A stretch of 64,000 nt of DNA from Thalassotalea sp. PS06 (GCF_007197775.1 NZ_CP041638.1:1116001-1180000); one strand, 5' to 3'. Numbered from the stretch's first letter, positions 18,728-29,100 are shown. The notes: generated from the letters alone by a model not told the origin. Made by a program: numbers and translations.

Positions 18728-19285
18728 CTAATTATTTCTCGCTTGAAAAGATGTATTCCAAAACTTTCTTGGTGAAAATAAAAGTCCTAAAGAAAAAGCC
18801 CACCACCACATCATAGAGTTTATTAAAGCTGTTACCCCATAATTACCTAAATTATTTCGAATATATAAATTCAAGCTTGAAAATCCAATTGAAGCAATTG
18901 AAATTAGAGCGATTATTAAGATTATTTTTTCTCTAGAAAACTTTAATTTCCATACTTTAGACAAGCAAAGCAAAGTCACGACAGCACCAAATATACTTGC
19001 AAAAACAATTGCAAGAAAATCGTTTACTGGTTTAGGTAGAAATACTAAAGGAGCAGATGCGAAAGTTGAAAGAACATTAGAAACTCCTAGCACTAAAGTT
19101 ACTAATTCAAACCTCCAAAACTCAGGCTTAACTTTTAATGAAAACCATAAAACGGCCGAGTAGAGAAAGCCTGCTAAGAAGACAGTAACTAATGCTATCT
19201 CATCGTCCATATAGGTAAACAGTGACAGGCAAGATAAAAGAGCCGTTAATATAAACAATCTCTTCGAATCAAAGTAATCATTCAT
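18728..19285 (-). CDS. Hypothetical multi-pass membrane protein
   Basis: A 185-residue protein that I do not recognise. It has about six hydrophobic segments (roughly residues 9-24, 30-47, 58-75, 87-108, 120-138 and 155-173), separated by short charged loops, so it is an inner-membrane protein. The coding DNA is clearly more A/T-rich than its neighbours and it abuts hairpin array A, both hints of later acquisition. The ATG at 19285 has a good AAGGAAG ribosome site eight bases upstream, which supports real translation. No operon partner is seen: pstS downstream is separated by a terminator. No function can be proposed. Confidence 0.72.
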   Translation of the reverse strand: MNDYFDSKRLFILTALLSCLSLFTYMDDEIALVTVFLAGFLYSAVLWFSLKVKPEFWRFELVTLVLGVSNVLSTFASAPLVFLPKPVNDFLAIVFASIFGAVVTLLCLSKVWKLKFSREKIILIIALISIASIGFSSLNLYIRNNLGNYGVTALINSMMWWWAFSLGLLFSPRKFWNTSFQARNN

Positions 19286-19398
19286 TATAGATTCTTCCTT
19301 ATGACTGCTTGTCGCTCATCACGGCCGTTGGCCGTTTAGTCAAAATACCGAATTAGCTTGTATGATGCAAACCCGTAAAAAGATTTTTCAAATCAAAC

Positions 19399-19424
19399 AA
19401 AAAAGCCACCTGACGGTGGCTTTT
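19399..19424 (-). terminator. Terminator after pstS
   Basis: Minus-strand hairpin GCCACC/GGTGGC around GTCA, followed by six T residues. Confidence 0.88.
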
Positions 19425-19451
19425 AACATATAAGGCATTAATCGTTATCGA

Positions 19452-20420
19452 TTAAAGAAGACCTAGCTTCTTCATTTCTTTCTCAGATACTGATGCAGGA
19501 AGAGGGATATAACCATCTTTTTCTACAATCTTCTGGCCTGATTTAGAAAGAATCATTTTTAAGAACTCAGCTTCTTTTGGAGCAAGTGGCTTGCTAGGGT
19601 GCTTGTTCACATAAACGTATAGGTAACGAGATAGTGGGTAATCACCTGAAGTAGCATTTTCCATGTTAGCTTCTACGTAATCAGTACCTTTTTTACTTAG
19701 AGGTAAGGTGCGAACGCCAGAGGTCATATAACCAATACCTGAATAACCGATGCCGTTTAAAGAAGCAGAAATTGACTGTACTACAGACGCAGAACCTGGT
19801 TGCTCGTTTACGGTGTTTTTAAAGTCACCTTTACAAAGGGCTTTTGATTTAAAGTAACCGTAAGTACCAGATACTGAATTACGACCATATAACTGGATGT
19901 CTTTACCTTCCCAGTCGCCTGTCAGACCAAGGTCATCCCAACGGTCGATATCTTTTTCGCCTTTACATTTACGGTTGCTTGAGAATATCGCGTCAACCTG
20001 CTGAATGCTAAGGCCTTCGATTGGGTTATCTTTGTGTACAAATACGGCAAGCGCATCAATCGCTACACGAACTGGCGTTGGTTTGTAACCGAATTTCTTT
20101 TCAAAAGCTTCAATTTCTTTTGATTTCATCTTACGGCTCATTGGGCCAATGTTTGAAGTGGCTTCGGTAAGAGCTGGTGGCGCAGTAGATGAACCTGCCG
20201 CCTGAATTTGAATGTTAACGCTTGGGTAATTGCGCTTAAACTCTTCTGCCCAGAACGTCATCATGTTCGCAAGAGTATCAGAACCAACAGAAGAAAGGTT
20301 GCCGGAAATACCGCTTACTTTCTTATATTCAGGTAGGTTTTCGTCCAAAGCCAAAACCGATTGGCTGGTAAAAGTGGCAACAGCAAAACTTACCGCTGTT
20401 AATACTCGTTTAATAGTCAT
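19452..20420 (-). CDS. pstS: Phosphate ABC transporter substrate-binding protein PstS
   Basis: Periplasmic phosphate receptor, 322 residues, with a signal peptide cut near VLALDE (about residue 24). Core features are [16 protein letters not shown] near the N-terminus, [25 protein letters not shown], and [12 protein letters not shown], the phosphate-binding loops of the PBP family. The C-terminal [17 protein letters not shown] is typical of marine gammaproteobacterial PstS. ATG 20420 is chosen over TTG 20432 because GGAGA lies six bases upstream. A PhoB box precedes it. The pst permease genes are not adjacent; a PstC-like gene starts 43 kb away. It is divergent from the porin gene. Confidence 0.95.
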   Translation of the reverse strand: MTIKRVLTAVSFAVATFTSQSVLALDENLPEYKKVSGISGNLSSVGSDTLANMMTFWAEEFKRNYPSVNIQIQAAGSSTAPPALTEATSNIGPMSRKMKSKEIEAFEKKFGYKPTPVRVAIDALAVFVHKDNPIEGLSIQQVDAIFSSNRKCKGEKDIDRWDDLGLTGDWEGKDIQLYGRNSVSGTYGYFKSKALCKGDFKNTVNEQPGSASVVQSISASLNGIGYSGIGYMTSGVRTLPLSKKGTDYVEANMENATSGDYPLSRYLYVYVNKHPSKPLAPKEAEFLKMILSKSGQKIVEKDGYIPLPASVSEKEMKKLGLL

Positions 20421-20478
20421 TGTATTCTCCAAAGACTTATCTCGATTAAAAATTTCAAAATCATCTTAAAAAAGAAAT

Positions 20479-20496
20479 ATGACGCTTTTATGACAA
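20479..20496 (-). promoter_or_regulatory. Pho box upstream of pstS
   Basis: On the minus strand TTGTCAT-AAAA-GCGTCAT, two 7-bp repeats with 11-bp periodicity, close to the consensus CTGTCAT-N4-CTGTCAY. It lies about 60 bases before the pstS start. Confidence 0.78.
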
Positions 20497-20649
20497 CGGA
20501 AAAAAATTAAAAAAACTTTTATACAGGTATGGCAGGATAAATCAAAGATTCCTTTATATATGACCAACAGGAGTCATTGTCGTAAAGCTTTATGTTAAAA
20601 AAAAGTAAACCTTCACAAATCTATCAAAAAATGCAAAAAAAATTCTACA

Positions 20650-20680
20650 TTGTCACAAAAGTGTCATATTCCGATGTCAC
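20650..20680 (+). promoter_or_regulatory. Pho box upstream of the porin gene
   Basis: TTGTCAC (20650-20656), then AAAA, then GTGTCAT (20661-20667), with a third near-copy ATGTCAC at 20674-20680. The first two keep the 11-bp spacing of PhoB sites. The divergent 350-bp spacer thus carries boxes for both pstS and the porin. Confidence 0.72.
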
Positions 20681-20769
20681 AATGCGCTCAATTAAAAATT
20701 ACTAGGGATTGTTGAACTCTCGAGTGCAATACATCCCACCTTGCTAATAAATCTTTTTAGGGTAGCGCA

Positions 20770-21711
20770 ATGAACTTAGTAAAATCTTCTACAGCTTTTG
20801 CTGTACTAACCGCTCTTTCATCAACCGCAATGGCTGAGACCGAATTTTACGGTAAAGCTAATGTAACTGTTCAACTTTCAGATGAAGGTGAAGGTAGCTT
20901 CTCAGAAGTTAAGAGTAACGCATCACGTTTAGGTGTTAACTCGCACTATGATATCAATGATGATTTAAAAGTTATCGTTAAATTTGAAGTACAGGTTGAT
21001 GTAGATGGTGAAGGTGACGAGAACATCTCAGGCCGTAACCAATACGTAGGTTTAGAAGGAAGCTTCGGTAAACTAGTACTAGGGAAGAACGATACTGTAA
21101 CGAAACAGTCGCAAGGTAAAGTTGATTTATTCAACGATATGGAAGGCGATATCAAAAACATCTTTAAAGGTGAAAACCGTCTTCGCGACACCGTAACTTA
21201 TAAAACGCCTAAGTTTGGCGAGTTCCAGTTAGGTCTTACTTACGTAACTAACGGTAGTGCAAACGAAGATGATGAAGGTATCAGTGCGGCATTATTCTAC
21301 GGTGACAACCAACTTAAGAAAACCAACTGGTTTGCTTCTGTTGCTATGGACCGTGACGTTAAAGGTTATGACGTAAATCGTGCAACGGTTTCTACCAAGC
21401 TAGCTGGTGTAACTCTTGGTGCAATGATTCAGAACCAGGAAGATTTAGAATCTGGTGAAGAAATGGACGGCTACTTCGTTTCTGCGAAATACAGCATTAA
21501 CGACTTGGTATTGAAAGGTCAGTACCAAAGCGGTAACTTCGAGTTAGAAGAGACAGGTTTTACCTCTTCTGATGATGCGTCTGGCTACACCGTAGGTGTT
21601 GATTACAAGCTTGCTAAGAACGCTAAATTAATGGCTTTCTACACGGACTTCCAGTTCGATGATGCGACTGACCGCAACTACTTCGGTACCGGTATCGAAT
21701 ATAAGTTCTAA
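20770..21711 (+). CDS. Gram-negative porin, probably phosphate-regulated
   Basis: A 313-residue outer-membrane beta-barrel porin. The signal peptide ends STAMA-E (residue 22). After it, TEFYGKANVTVQ is the first strand, RLGVNSHYDI and KVIVKFEVQVDV follow, and GLEGSFGKLVLGKNDT is the loop-3 approach typical of OmpC/OmpF-type porins. The final residue is Phe in NYFGTGIEYKF, the outer-membrane assembly signal. The acidic residue content is high. A PhoB-type box lies upstream, divergent from pstS and just before phoB, so it likely serves phosphate uptake under starvation, like PhoE by role; that selectivity is inferred from context only. A terminator follows. Confidence 0.9.
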   Translation: MNLVKSSTAFAVLTALSSTAMAETEFYGKANVTVQLSDEGEGSFSEVKSNASRLGVNSHYDINDDLKVIVKFEVQVDVDGEGDENISGRNQYVGLEGSFGKLVLGKNDTVTKQSQGKVDLFNDMEGDIKNIFKGENRLRDTVTYKTPKFGEFQLGLTYVTNGSANEDDEGISAALFYGDNQLKKTNWFASVAMDRDVKGYDVNRATVSTKLAGVTLGAMIQNQEDLESGEEMDGYFVSAKYSINDLVLKGQYQSGNFELEETGFTSSDDASGYTVGVDYKLAKNAKLMAFYTDFQFDDATDRNYFGTGIEYKF

Positions 21712-21736
21712 AATAAGTTTTATATAAGTCCAAAAG

Positions 21737-21762
21737 AAAAGCCGCAACAATTGCGGCTTTTT
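21737..21762 (+). terminator. Terminator after the porin gene
   Basis: AAAAGCCGCAA pairs with TTGCGGCTTTTT around CAA/TTG-rich centre, followed by further T residues. Confidence 0.85.
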
Positions 21763-21806
21763 GCTTGCTAAAATTAGTTGCATAAATAATGATGTTTTTA
21801 TGAATG

Positions 21807-21824
21807 CTGTCATAAAAGTGTCAC
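21807..21824 (+). promoter_or_regulatory. Pho box upstream of phoB
   Basis: CTGTCAT-AAAA-GTGTCAC, a near-perfect PhoB site, 55 bases before the phoB ATG. It implies autoregulation of phoBR. Confidence 0.88.
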
Positions 21825-21879
21825 GTTCTGTTGGCAAAATGTACTAAGTGTTTAGTGAATGAGTTTGTCAGGAAGGAAT

Positions 21880-22572
21880 ATGAACCGACAAATATTAGTA
21901 GTTGAAGATGAAACTCCAATTCGTGAAATGATCACCTTTGTGTTGGAGCAAAATGGTTTTAATACCATTGAGGCCGCTGACTATGAAGAGGCAAAAGCCT
22001 GTTTAGTTGATCCACTTCCCGACTTAGTATTACTGGACTGGATGCTGCCTGGTGGCAGCGGCATTAAAATTGCCAAAGAAATTAAGCAACAGGAATATAC
22101 TCGCGATATTCCGATTATAATGCTCACTGCCCGCTCTGATGAAGACGATAAAGTGAAAGGCTTTGAAATTGGTGTTGACGATTATGTTACTAAGCCGTTT
22201 TCGCCGAAAGAACTTATCGCCCGTATTAAAGCGGTGATTCGCCGTGTTGCGCCGACTGCGTTAGAAGAGCTAATTGAGTTCAAAGGCCTGAGCTTAGATC
22301 CGGTTTCTCACCGTGTTGCTATCAATGATAAACCCATTGATTTGGGGCCGACTGAGTTCAAAATGCTGCACTTCTTTATGACCCACCCCGAAAGAGTTTA
22401 CTCGCGAGAACAATTACTTGATAATGTTTGGGGTACTAATGTTTATGTTGAAGACCGAACCGTTGATGTGCATATCCGACGTTTGCGCAAATCTATCGCT
22501 GGCAATGGCCACGAGGAATTTGTCCAGACAGTGCGTGGAGCTGGTTATCGATTCTCCAGCAGGGTAAATTAA
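21880..22572 (+). CDS. phoB: Phosphate regulon response regulator PhoB
   Basis: OmpR-type transcription activator of the phosphate regulon, 230 residues (E. coli 229). The receiver domain (1-120) has the phosphorylated Asp53 in [11 protein letters not shown] and TKPFSPKEL. The C-terminal winged helix (about 130-230) has [13 protein letters not shown] and [11 protein letters not shown], the recognition helix segment that binds Pho boxes. ATG 21880 is chosen over 21859 because the family starts [10 protein letters not shown] and AGGAAGGAAT precedes it. It is 6 bp before phoR, with a Pho box ahead of both. Confidence 0.98.
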   Translation: MNRQILVVEDETPIREMITFVLEQNGFNTIEAADYEEAKACLVDPLPDLVLLDWMLPGGSGIKIAKEIKQQEYTRDIPIIMLTARSDEDDKVKGFEIGVDDYVTKPFSPKELIARIKAVIRRVAPTALEELIEFKGLSLDPVSHRVAINDKPIDLGPTEFKMLHFFMTHPERVYSREQLLDNVWGTNVYVEDRTVDVHIRRLRKSIAGNGHEEFVQTVRGAGYRFSSRVN

Positions 22573-22578
22573 TCAAAT

Positions 22579-23910
22579 ATGATCTACCGCTTTTCACTAA
22601 AGCAGTTTTTTAGTCGAGTTTTAACTGTCATTAGTTGTCTTATCGTAGTTGGTTTACTGCTTGACCAGCTGCAGTTGGTTCTGCTGATTGGAGCGGTTAT
22701 CGCTCTAATCTGGAACTACAAACACCTGCTTAAGCTGATCAATTGGCTATGGCAGAAGAATCTAATATCCCCACCTGAATCCACAGGTATCTGGGGCCAC
22801 ATTTACGATGGCATCTATCGTAGGACTCAAAAATATCGGCGCAAACAGCGCGATCTCAATGCCCGCATTCGAGAATTTCGTGATGGCGCCGAAGCCTTGC
22901 CTGATGCAGCTATCGTCCTCGATCTTGAATACTGTATACGCTGGTCAAACAAAAAAGCGAGCTATCTATTGGACATTCGTTGGCCAATGGATAATGGTCA
23001 GCGAATTACCAACCTGGTGCGTTCACCAGAACTAGCAAACTATATTGGCAAGGAAGACTTTTCCGCGCCTTGCTCGCTGGTTTCTCCTGACAATGAAGAC
23101 CAACAACTAGAACTGCGTTTCATGCCCTACGGTGATGAGCAATACCTGATGCTGGCGCGAGATGTCAGTCAGCTACGCCGGGTTGAAAAGATGCGAAGCG
23201 ATTTCGTTGCTAATGTTTCCCATGAGTTGAAAACGCCATTAACTGTGGTTCGCGGCTATGTTGAGATGATACAGGAAGACAATGATTTTTCCGACCACTG
23301 GTCGCGCTCTTTTGACACCATAGAAGAGCAGGTTACCCGTATGGACAGGTTGGTTCAGCAATTATTGATTTTGTCCCGGGTTGAGGTTAATGCCGATATC
23401 GATATCCGGGCTATGGTCAATGTTCCTGAACTTATCAATACACTAATCGACGATGCGTCGGTATTGAACAAACATAAGCAACATCGCTTGTCCTTCGATA
23501 TTGACCCCTCGCTGGGGCTAATGGGCAATGAGTCTGAATTGAAAAGTGCTTTCAGTAACTTATTGGTAAATGCCATCAATTACACCCCAGAAGGTGGCGA
23601 CATTAAAGTGAGTTGGCAGCGAGTCGGCGAACATTGTGTTTATCAGGTTACTGACTCGGGAATCGGTATTCGTCAGGAAGACATAGACCGGTTAACAGAG
23701 CGCTTCTATCGAGTTGATAAATCGCGTTCCCGAGATACCGGCGGTACCGGACTTGGCCTTGCCATCGTAAAGCATGTCGCCCAACATCATAACGCAAAGT
23801 TGCTGATACAAAGCACCTTACACAAAGGCTCCACATTTTCGATTGAGTTTCCCGCTCAGGACAGTTTTGTCATTGGCGAAAATTACCCGAAACAGAAGAG
23901 TATTTATTAA
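22579..23910 (+). CDS. phoR: Phosphate regulon sensor histidine kinase PhoR
   Basis: Membrane histidine kinase that phosphorylates PhoB when phosphate is scarce, with input from the Pst transporter. Length 443 (E. coli 431). The N-terminus holds two close membrane segments (about 12-27 and 30-47) with no real periplasmic domain. A PAS domain (about 105-195) follows. The HisKA H-box is NVSHELKTPL with H215, and the ATPase has NAINYTPEGG, DSGIGI and GGTGLGLAIV. It is co-transcribed with phoB, 6 bp apart. No terminator is seen before the broken DUF1428 gene. Confidence 0.97.
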   Translation: MIYRFSLKQFFSRVLTVISCLIVVGLLLDQLQLVLLIGAVIALIWNYKHLLKLINWLWQKNLISPPESTGIWGHIYDGIYRRTQKYRRKQRDLNARIREFRDGAEALPDAAIVLDLEYCIRWSNKKASYLLDIRWPMDNGQRITNLVRSPELANYIGKEDFSAPCSLVSPDNEDQQLELRFMPYGDEQYLMLARDVSQLRRVEKMRSDFVANVSHELKTPLTVVRGYVEMIQEDNDFSDHWSRSFDTIEEQVTRMDRLVQQLLILSRVEVNADIDIRAMVNVPELINTLIDDASVLNKHKQHRLSFDIDPSLGLMGNESELKSAFSNLLVNAINYTPEGGDIKVSWQRVGEHCVYQVTDSGIGIRQEDIDRLTERFYRVDKSRSRDTGGTGLGLAIVKHVAQHHNAKLLIQSTLHKGSTFSIEFPAQDSFVIGENYPKQKSIY

Positions 23911-24000
23911 ATCTTCTTAAGTTTCATGTTGGTAATGCTGAAATTAAAGGTTAAGTATTTATTTTATTATCAACGTTTTCGACAACCCAGGGAGTTTACG

Positions 24001-24618
24001 ATGGCCTATGTAGATGGATTCGTGCTGGCTGTACCGCGCGATAAAAAGCAAGAATATATAATACCAATCCCACTAAGTTTGTGCACAACTCAGAGTTAGG
24101 GCCGAGGTTCATGTACAACATAGATTTTATTGATATAGTCATTCTATATTAATGAAATATAGGGCAGTAAATGGGCCTCTCACTAACTCCCTACGGGTGA
24201 GTTTTAAAGGCGTTTATCCTGCGTTACTGATTTTGACAATGGAAATAACCATTCTCTGCAATCAAAGCCTTGTCTAAAAGCCTTTAAATTCTCACTGAGT
24301 GAGCAATAATTTAATGGGATTGGTATAAATGCAAGTGAAGCTGCAAAAGTATTTAAAGAATATGGCGCAATTCGCGTTGTTGAATGTTGGGGAGATGATG
24401 TTCCCGAAGGCAAACTCACGTCGTTTCCCATGGCGGTAATATGTCAGTGCGATGAAATCGTTTGTTTTTCCTGGCTTACCTGGCCGTCAAAAACATTCAG
24501 AGATGAACATATCGAGAAAATTATGAACGATCCGCGCCTGCAACCAGAGAATAACCCGATGCCATTTGATGGTAGCCGAATGATTTTTGGCGGATTCGAA
24601 GTTATTGTTGATGTGTAG
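24001..24618 (+). pseudogene. DUF1428 (YbaA-like) gene interrupted by MITE copy 2
   Basis: The 5' part (24001-24061) encodes MAYVDGFVLAVPRDKKQEYI and the 3' part (24329-24618) encodes NASEAAKVFKEYGAIRVVEC onward to DPRLQPENNPMPFDG and GGFEVIVDV, a typical DUF1428 protein. Removing the 264-bp element plus one 3-bp target repeat joins them in frame, giving 116 residues, the usual family size. As it stands, translation from the ATG runs into the element, so the product is lost or truncated. The clean structure and lack of other damage suggest a recent insertion. Function of DUF1428 is not established. Confidence 0.92.
24062..24325 (+). mobile_element. MITE copy 2 (264 bp) inside a DUF1428 gene
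   Basis: Same family and orientation as copy 1, starting TACCAATCCCACTAAG and ending TTAATGGGATTGGTA. Direct TAA repeats flank it (24059-24061 and 24326-24328), and excision of element plus one TAA restores the reading frame, which fixes the element ends precisely. It carries no coding region. Confidence 0.93.
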
Positions 24619-24697
24619 TAAAGCAACGTGAGTGTTAAACACATTTAATGGTTTGCACATAAGTCGTTTCTTTATGCGGCTGTACCGTTATATTTTT

Positions 24698-25042
24698 TTA
24701 CGCACCAGGTAAAAATATCCAACCCAATACCAGGTTGATCACGGTAATAATAAACGAAGCCACTAAGGTTGTGCCGAAGCTTTCTATTTCAAAATCGTCG
24801 AGCAGTTGATCGGTTAGCCAGAGTAAAAACGCATTTAAAACAAATACAAATAAGCCGAAGGTGAGAATGATCAAAGGCATGGAAATGATCACTAAAAACC
24901 AATACAAAAGGATATCGGCGATAGAGTAAACAATTGCGACAACTACTGCGGTCCAGAAGCTTTTTAAATGAATGCCGGACATCATCTTCGAAACTAAAAA
25001 AATAGATATACTCAACAGTAAGATATTGGTTATGATGCCCAT
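24698..25042 (-). CDS. Small membrane protein of the phage-holin superfamily IV (YvlD-like)
   Basis: A 114-residue protein with four hydrophobic segments (about 4-18, 28-52, 54-79 and 89-112) and few charged residues, in the arrangement of the family called mycobacterial 4TM phage holin (Pfam PF04020). Despite that name, such proteins are common chromosomal membrane proteins with no lysis partner, and no phage gene is near. It is divergent from rdgC with about 60 bp between them. The function is unknown. Confidence 0.75.
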   Translation of the reverse strand: MGIITNILLLSISIFLVSKMMSGIHLKSFWTAVVVAIVYSIADILLYWFLVIISMPLIILTFGLFVFVLNAFLLWLTDQLLDDFEIESFGTTLVASFIITVINLVLGWIFLPGA

Positions 25043-25102
25043 CTCAAATCCTTCTCAATAAAGATCCCCAGTATTTCCATGAAAGGGGACAGGAATACGT
25101 CC

Positions 25103-26026
25103 ATGTGGTTTAAGAACTTATATATTTTTGCGTTTACTCGTCCATTTACCATAAACGAAGAAGAGCTTGAAAGCCAACTTCAGGAAAATCAGTTTCGCCC
25201 TTGTGGTAAAACCGAATTGTCTCATTTTGGCTGGAGCAATGCGTTAGGAAAACATGGCCAGCGCCTGATACACCATGCCAATGGTTGCTATCTGTTATCT
25301 GCTCGCAAAGAAGAGAAGATTCTTCCAGCTTCTGTGGTAAAAGAAGCCTTAGATGAAAAAGTAGAGCAGCTGGAGCAAGAACACTCCCGTAAGGCTACCA
25401 AGAAAGAAAAAGAGCAGTTTAAAGAAGATATTACCTTTGAATTGTTGCCACGCGCATTTTCCAGAATTAGCGACACTCAAGGATATATTTGTCCTGAGAA
25501 AAATATCATCGTTATCAATACCTCTTCTCGCGGTAAAGCCGAAGATTTCCTGGCATTGTTACGTAAATCATTAGGTAGCCTGCCGGTAACCTCATTCGCG
25601 CCAGAAACCGGTGCCGAAACAGTAATGACCAGCTGGTTATTAGAGCAGAACTTACCAGAGCAATTCCTGATTGGTTTTGAAGGTGAACTAAAAGCGTTAG
25701 GCGAAGATGCTGCGGTGATCCGTTGTAAGAACCAGGACTTATTATCCGATGAGATCCTGGCGCATTTAAACACCGACAAGCAGGTAGTGAAAATTGCGTT
25801 TGATTGGGACCAAACCCTATCTTGTGTGCTAGCCGAAGACTTAAGTGTTAAACGCGTGAAGTTCTTTGACGTTATCCATGAGCAAAATGCGGATATCCCT
25901 AAAGATGACATGCTAGTGAAAATTGACGCCGATTTCACCTTGATGACGGGTGAGTTAAACCGCTTTATCGACGATTTACTGGCGCAGTTTGGTTTGCGTA
26001 CAGATAGTTACCTGGAACAGGAATAA
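25103..26026 (+). CDS. rdgC: Recombination-associated protein RdgC
   Basis: Ring-shaped DNA-binding protein that modulates RecA and limits inappropriate recombination; nucleoid associated. The 307-residue product (E. coli 303) begins MWFKNLYIFAFTRPF and has ARKEEKILP, LLPRAFSRI and the conserved block ALLRKSLGSLPV; the C-terminus has DADFTLMTGEL. ATG 25103 is chosen over 25079 because the family starts MxWFKNL and GGACAGGA precedes it. It is monocistronic and ends at a bidirectional terminator shared with the subtilase. Confidence 0.97.
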   Translation: MWFKNLYIFAFTRPFTINEEELESQLQENQFRPCGKTELSHFGWSNALGKHGQRLIHHANGCYLLSARKEEKILPASVVKEALDEKVEQLEQEHSRKATKKEKEQFKEDITFELLPRAFSRISDTQGYICPEKNIIVINTSSRGKAEDFLALLRKSLGSLPVTSFAPETGAETVMTSWLLEQNLPEQFLIGFEGELKALGEDAAVIRCKNQDLLSDEILAHLNTDKQVVKIAFDWDQTLSCVLAEDLSVKRVKFFDVIHEQNADIPKDDMLVKIDADFTLMTGELNRFIDDLLAQFGLRTDSYLEQE

Positions 26027-26083
26027 GGATTTAGACTTTAGTCGCTTATACCCTTGTAGTATCTTACTGAATCGAAAATCAAT

Positions 26084-26119
26084 AAAAGCCCGGTTTGTTC
26101 ATACAAACCGGGCTTTTTT
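26084..26119. terminator. Bidirectional terminator between rdgC and the subtilase gene
   Basis: AAAAGCCCGGTTTGT pairs with ACAAACCGGGCTTTTT around TCAT. Flanking A- and T-runs serve both convergent genes. Confidence 0.9.
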
Positions 26120-26145
26120 ATAACGATTTTGGATTTAAGGTTTAA

Positions 26146-29100
26146 TTAACGAATGCGTCTGCGCATTCCAGCCATAACCATCAAGGCAAGAAGCGCCAGG
26201 ATAGAGTTACTACCACCGGATTTTTTCTTTTCCTGTCCTGGCGGCTGCGGCGGATATTCACAGCTACCGTCATCGGTATTGGCGTTATCATCAAAGTTGG
26301 TTGCCGCAGTATCGGTACAACCATACTCAATACCATCAGACTCAACATTCAAGGTGAACGCAGTCATAGCCATGTCACCAGAGTTAACACTGTCGGAGAC
26401 TTTAACCGTCACTTGAGTGCTGCCGTGATAGCCAAAATCTGGCGTCAGAGTTACTAGGCTACCGGAATCATTGCCGGAAATCTCGCTTGTAACATTATCA
26501 GCGATAACTTCAATCACATTACTTACCGCATTCTCATCAGCGTACAAGACTTTAAAGCTTGCCTGCTCGCCTTCGATGATGTTGATGTCTGCGATTTCAG
26601 CCAGCTGGATATTACCGGTTACGGCAAGCTGCAGATTCAGCTGCTCATTTTCAGAGCCAACCAGACCATTTTCCAGAGTGATGGTGTGAGTCTGACCAGC
26701 CGCCGCTTCCGATACATAGGCCTGGAAGGAGACATTAAACTGTGATTCTTCCGGACCTGTGTAATCCATACAAACGACCAGTTCATCGCTGACAACTTCG
26801 TCCATGTTGTTATAACCAACAGAGTTACCAATGTTAATCGCCATCGGAATATCACCATCAATCAGACGCATGCCGTCTGAGGCTTTAAAACCGATAGAGC
26901 CTTGACCATCAGCCAACTGCACATTGTCATAAGCAAACAACATTTCATATTCACCCGGTTCATAATTGATGTTCATTCGCATAAACATCTCAAAATCAAT
27001 TAATTGTCCAGGCGCATAAGATCGTTCTACGTTATCCCATTCCAATACCAGCCAGTCACGTTGCCAGGTGTAGGTAGGTGTGATACCGGCATTAAGGTGG
27101 TGTTGGCCATATTGGGAATCGAATCGCTCAGGGATGGTGTTATCACCTACCCAGAAAGGTGCGATCATATATGGCGGCGGTGGCGGATAACTCGCTGCTC
27201 GTGGGAACTCTACATGAAACGGTGTTGTTCTACCTTGTGAACCAAACGTAACCAGACCAGCAGGGTTAAGCTTAATTGAGGTGAAGTGATACTTGTTGAA
27301 GAATGGGAAAGAGATATCTTCGTCCCAGTTCATCAGATCTTTCAGGGCATATTCTGGCTCGTTATAGTATCTGCCTTGTACACCTTCAAGCGTACGCCAG
27401 CCTAGCGGTCTTAAATCAAGATAACCAGGGTACGGCGATTTTGCTGCAGCAAGTGAACACATCTCATCGGTTAAGTTAGTGGTCACCTTATAATTACGCT
27501 CAACGTCTCTTGTACTCATTTGTACGCCAGCCAGAGAAAGCGTGTTATTTTCAAGTGCAGGCTCTACAGGCGTAGCATTAGAAGCATCAAGACTATCAGG
27601 AACGATTTGCAGGCTTTCAGGTAATGAAGCGGCCAATGTAAAGTCGCGGGCATCCTGCTCAGTGTTGGCAATCACGCTGATATTAAAATCAACTAAATCG
27701 CCAGGTTTTGCCGTATGTTGACTTGCCGTAAAGGTAACGTCCTGATCAACCTGGGTAATGGTTACTGGCACAAAGCCAATATTACCCGGATCACTAGGGT
27801 TTGAACCTATATCAAATCCACCAAAATAGACATCACCAATTTCCATCTCAGGTAATTGATAGCCTAGTTGAATATTGTATTCTGCGTATCCGGCAATTTG
27901 TTGATCGGCATTGATCGATAAATTACTTTGATCGCTATTAATGACAGCGCTGACAAAGGATATTTGTTTGCCCATGTCTTCCTGGTTCCAGCCCGGACGA
28001 TCGGTATTCATAATTAACGTCCAGTATGTTCCTGGATTTGGATCTATGATGGAACAGAAGTTAGCAAAGTTATAGCTTGTCGACATACACAGTAATTCAT
28101 CGTGACTCGCAAGACCGTCGTTATTCAGGTCCTGACCCATGAACATTAATGCGTTTGAAGTGTTTTCCCCAACGATGCGGGAAACCAGCATTTTAGTGCC
28201 TTCGGTAACTTCAGTAAGTTCAACATGGTTAATGTTGGTCGGCTCTGTCGCTTCTGCAGAGTTTAGTGTCAGGTTATACGGATCTGAACTGGTATCATCA
28301 TAATACAGGTGGACGCTGCGCTCTTCACCTTTAACCAAACCATAACTGCGAGCAGTAAAATCGGTTATTTCACGGGTGTTAAATGGACCAATATTGGTTG
28401 TAGCGGATGTGCGGTGGGCATTGATCATAATATGATCCGGTAATCCCGAGTCACCATCATAGGTCCATACTGGCAGTTCTAGCACCGGCGAGTCAGGATC
28501 TTCAGGTGTCAGAATAACCTGGCCCTGATTACCCGTCAGGTCGTTGTAGCTGACCGCACCTGCTGAATGACGTTGTTTGGTAGTAACCAGAATCGACTGG
28601 GTTTCGCCTTTTTTGATGGAAAATGACATAGGCTCAACACTAATATCGAACTCTCCCAGCCAGGTTTCTGTAGATACCTGATAGCTGCCATCTTTGGTGG
28701 CTTTAAAAGTACGCACAAATGAACACTCATCAACACAATCGGTATCAACCATATATGCCGTATTCAGGCGCTTTTCATGTCCACCCAGATTCGGATTAGC
28801 AGCCTGCATGGCTTCCATGGATTCATCCATGATTAAGCCGGTTTTATCTGCTAGTTGTACGTTAATACGTCCGGCACCCATGTCCTGTAATGCTGAGTCC
28901 CAACCTGAAGGATTGTAATTGTCCAGGAACCTGGAGTTCTTCAGCCCATTAGTCGCTGTCAACATTAACGCCGACTGTACTTCCAGGGCCGACCATTCCG
29001 GGTGAGATTGACGCAACAGGGTTGCCGCACCGGCCACATGTGGGCTGGCCATCGACGTACCTGACATGTTCATCCAGTCTGACGTAAATGGATTATTCGA

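Noticed and set aside
24698..25042. Phage lysis module (holin)
   Set aside because: The protein only shares a superfamily name; there is no endolysin, integrase or other phage gene nearby.
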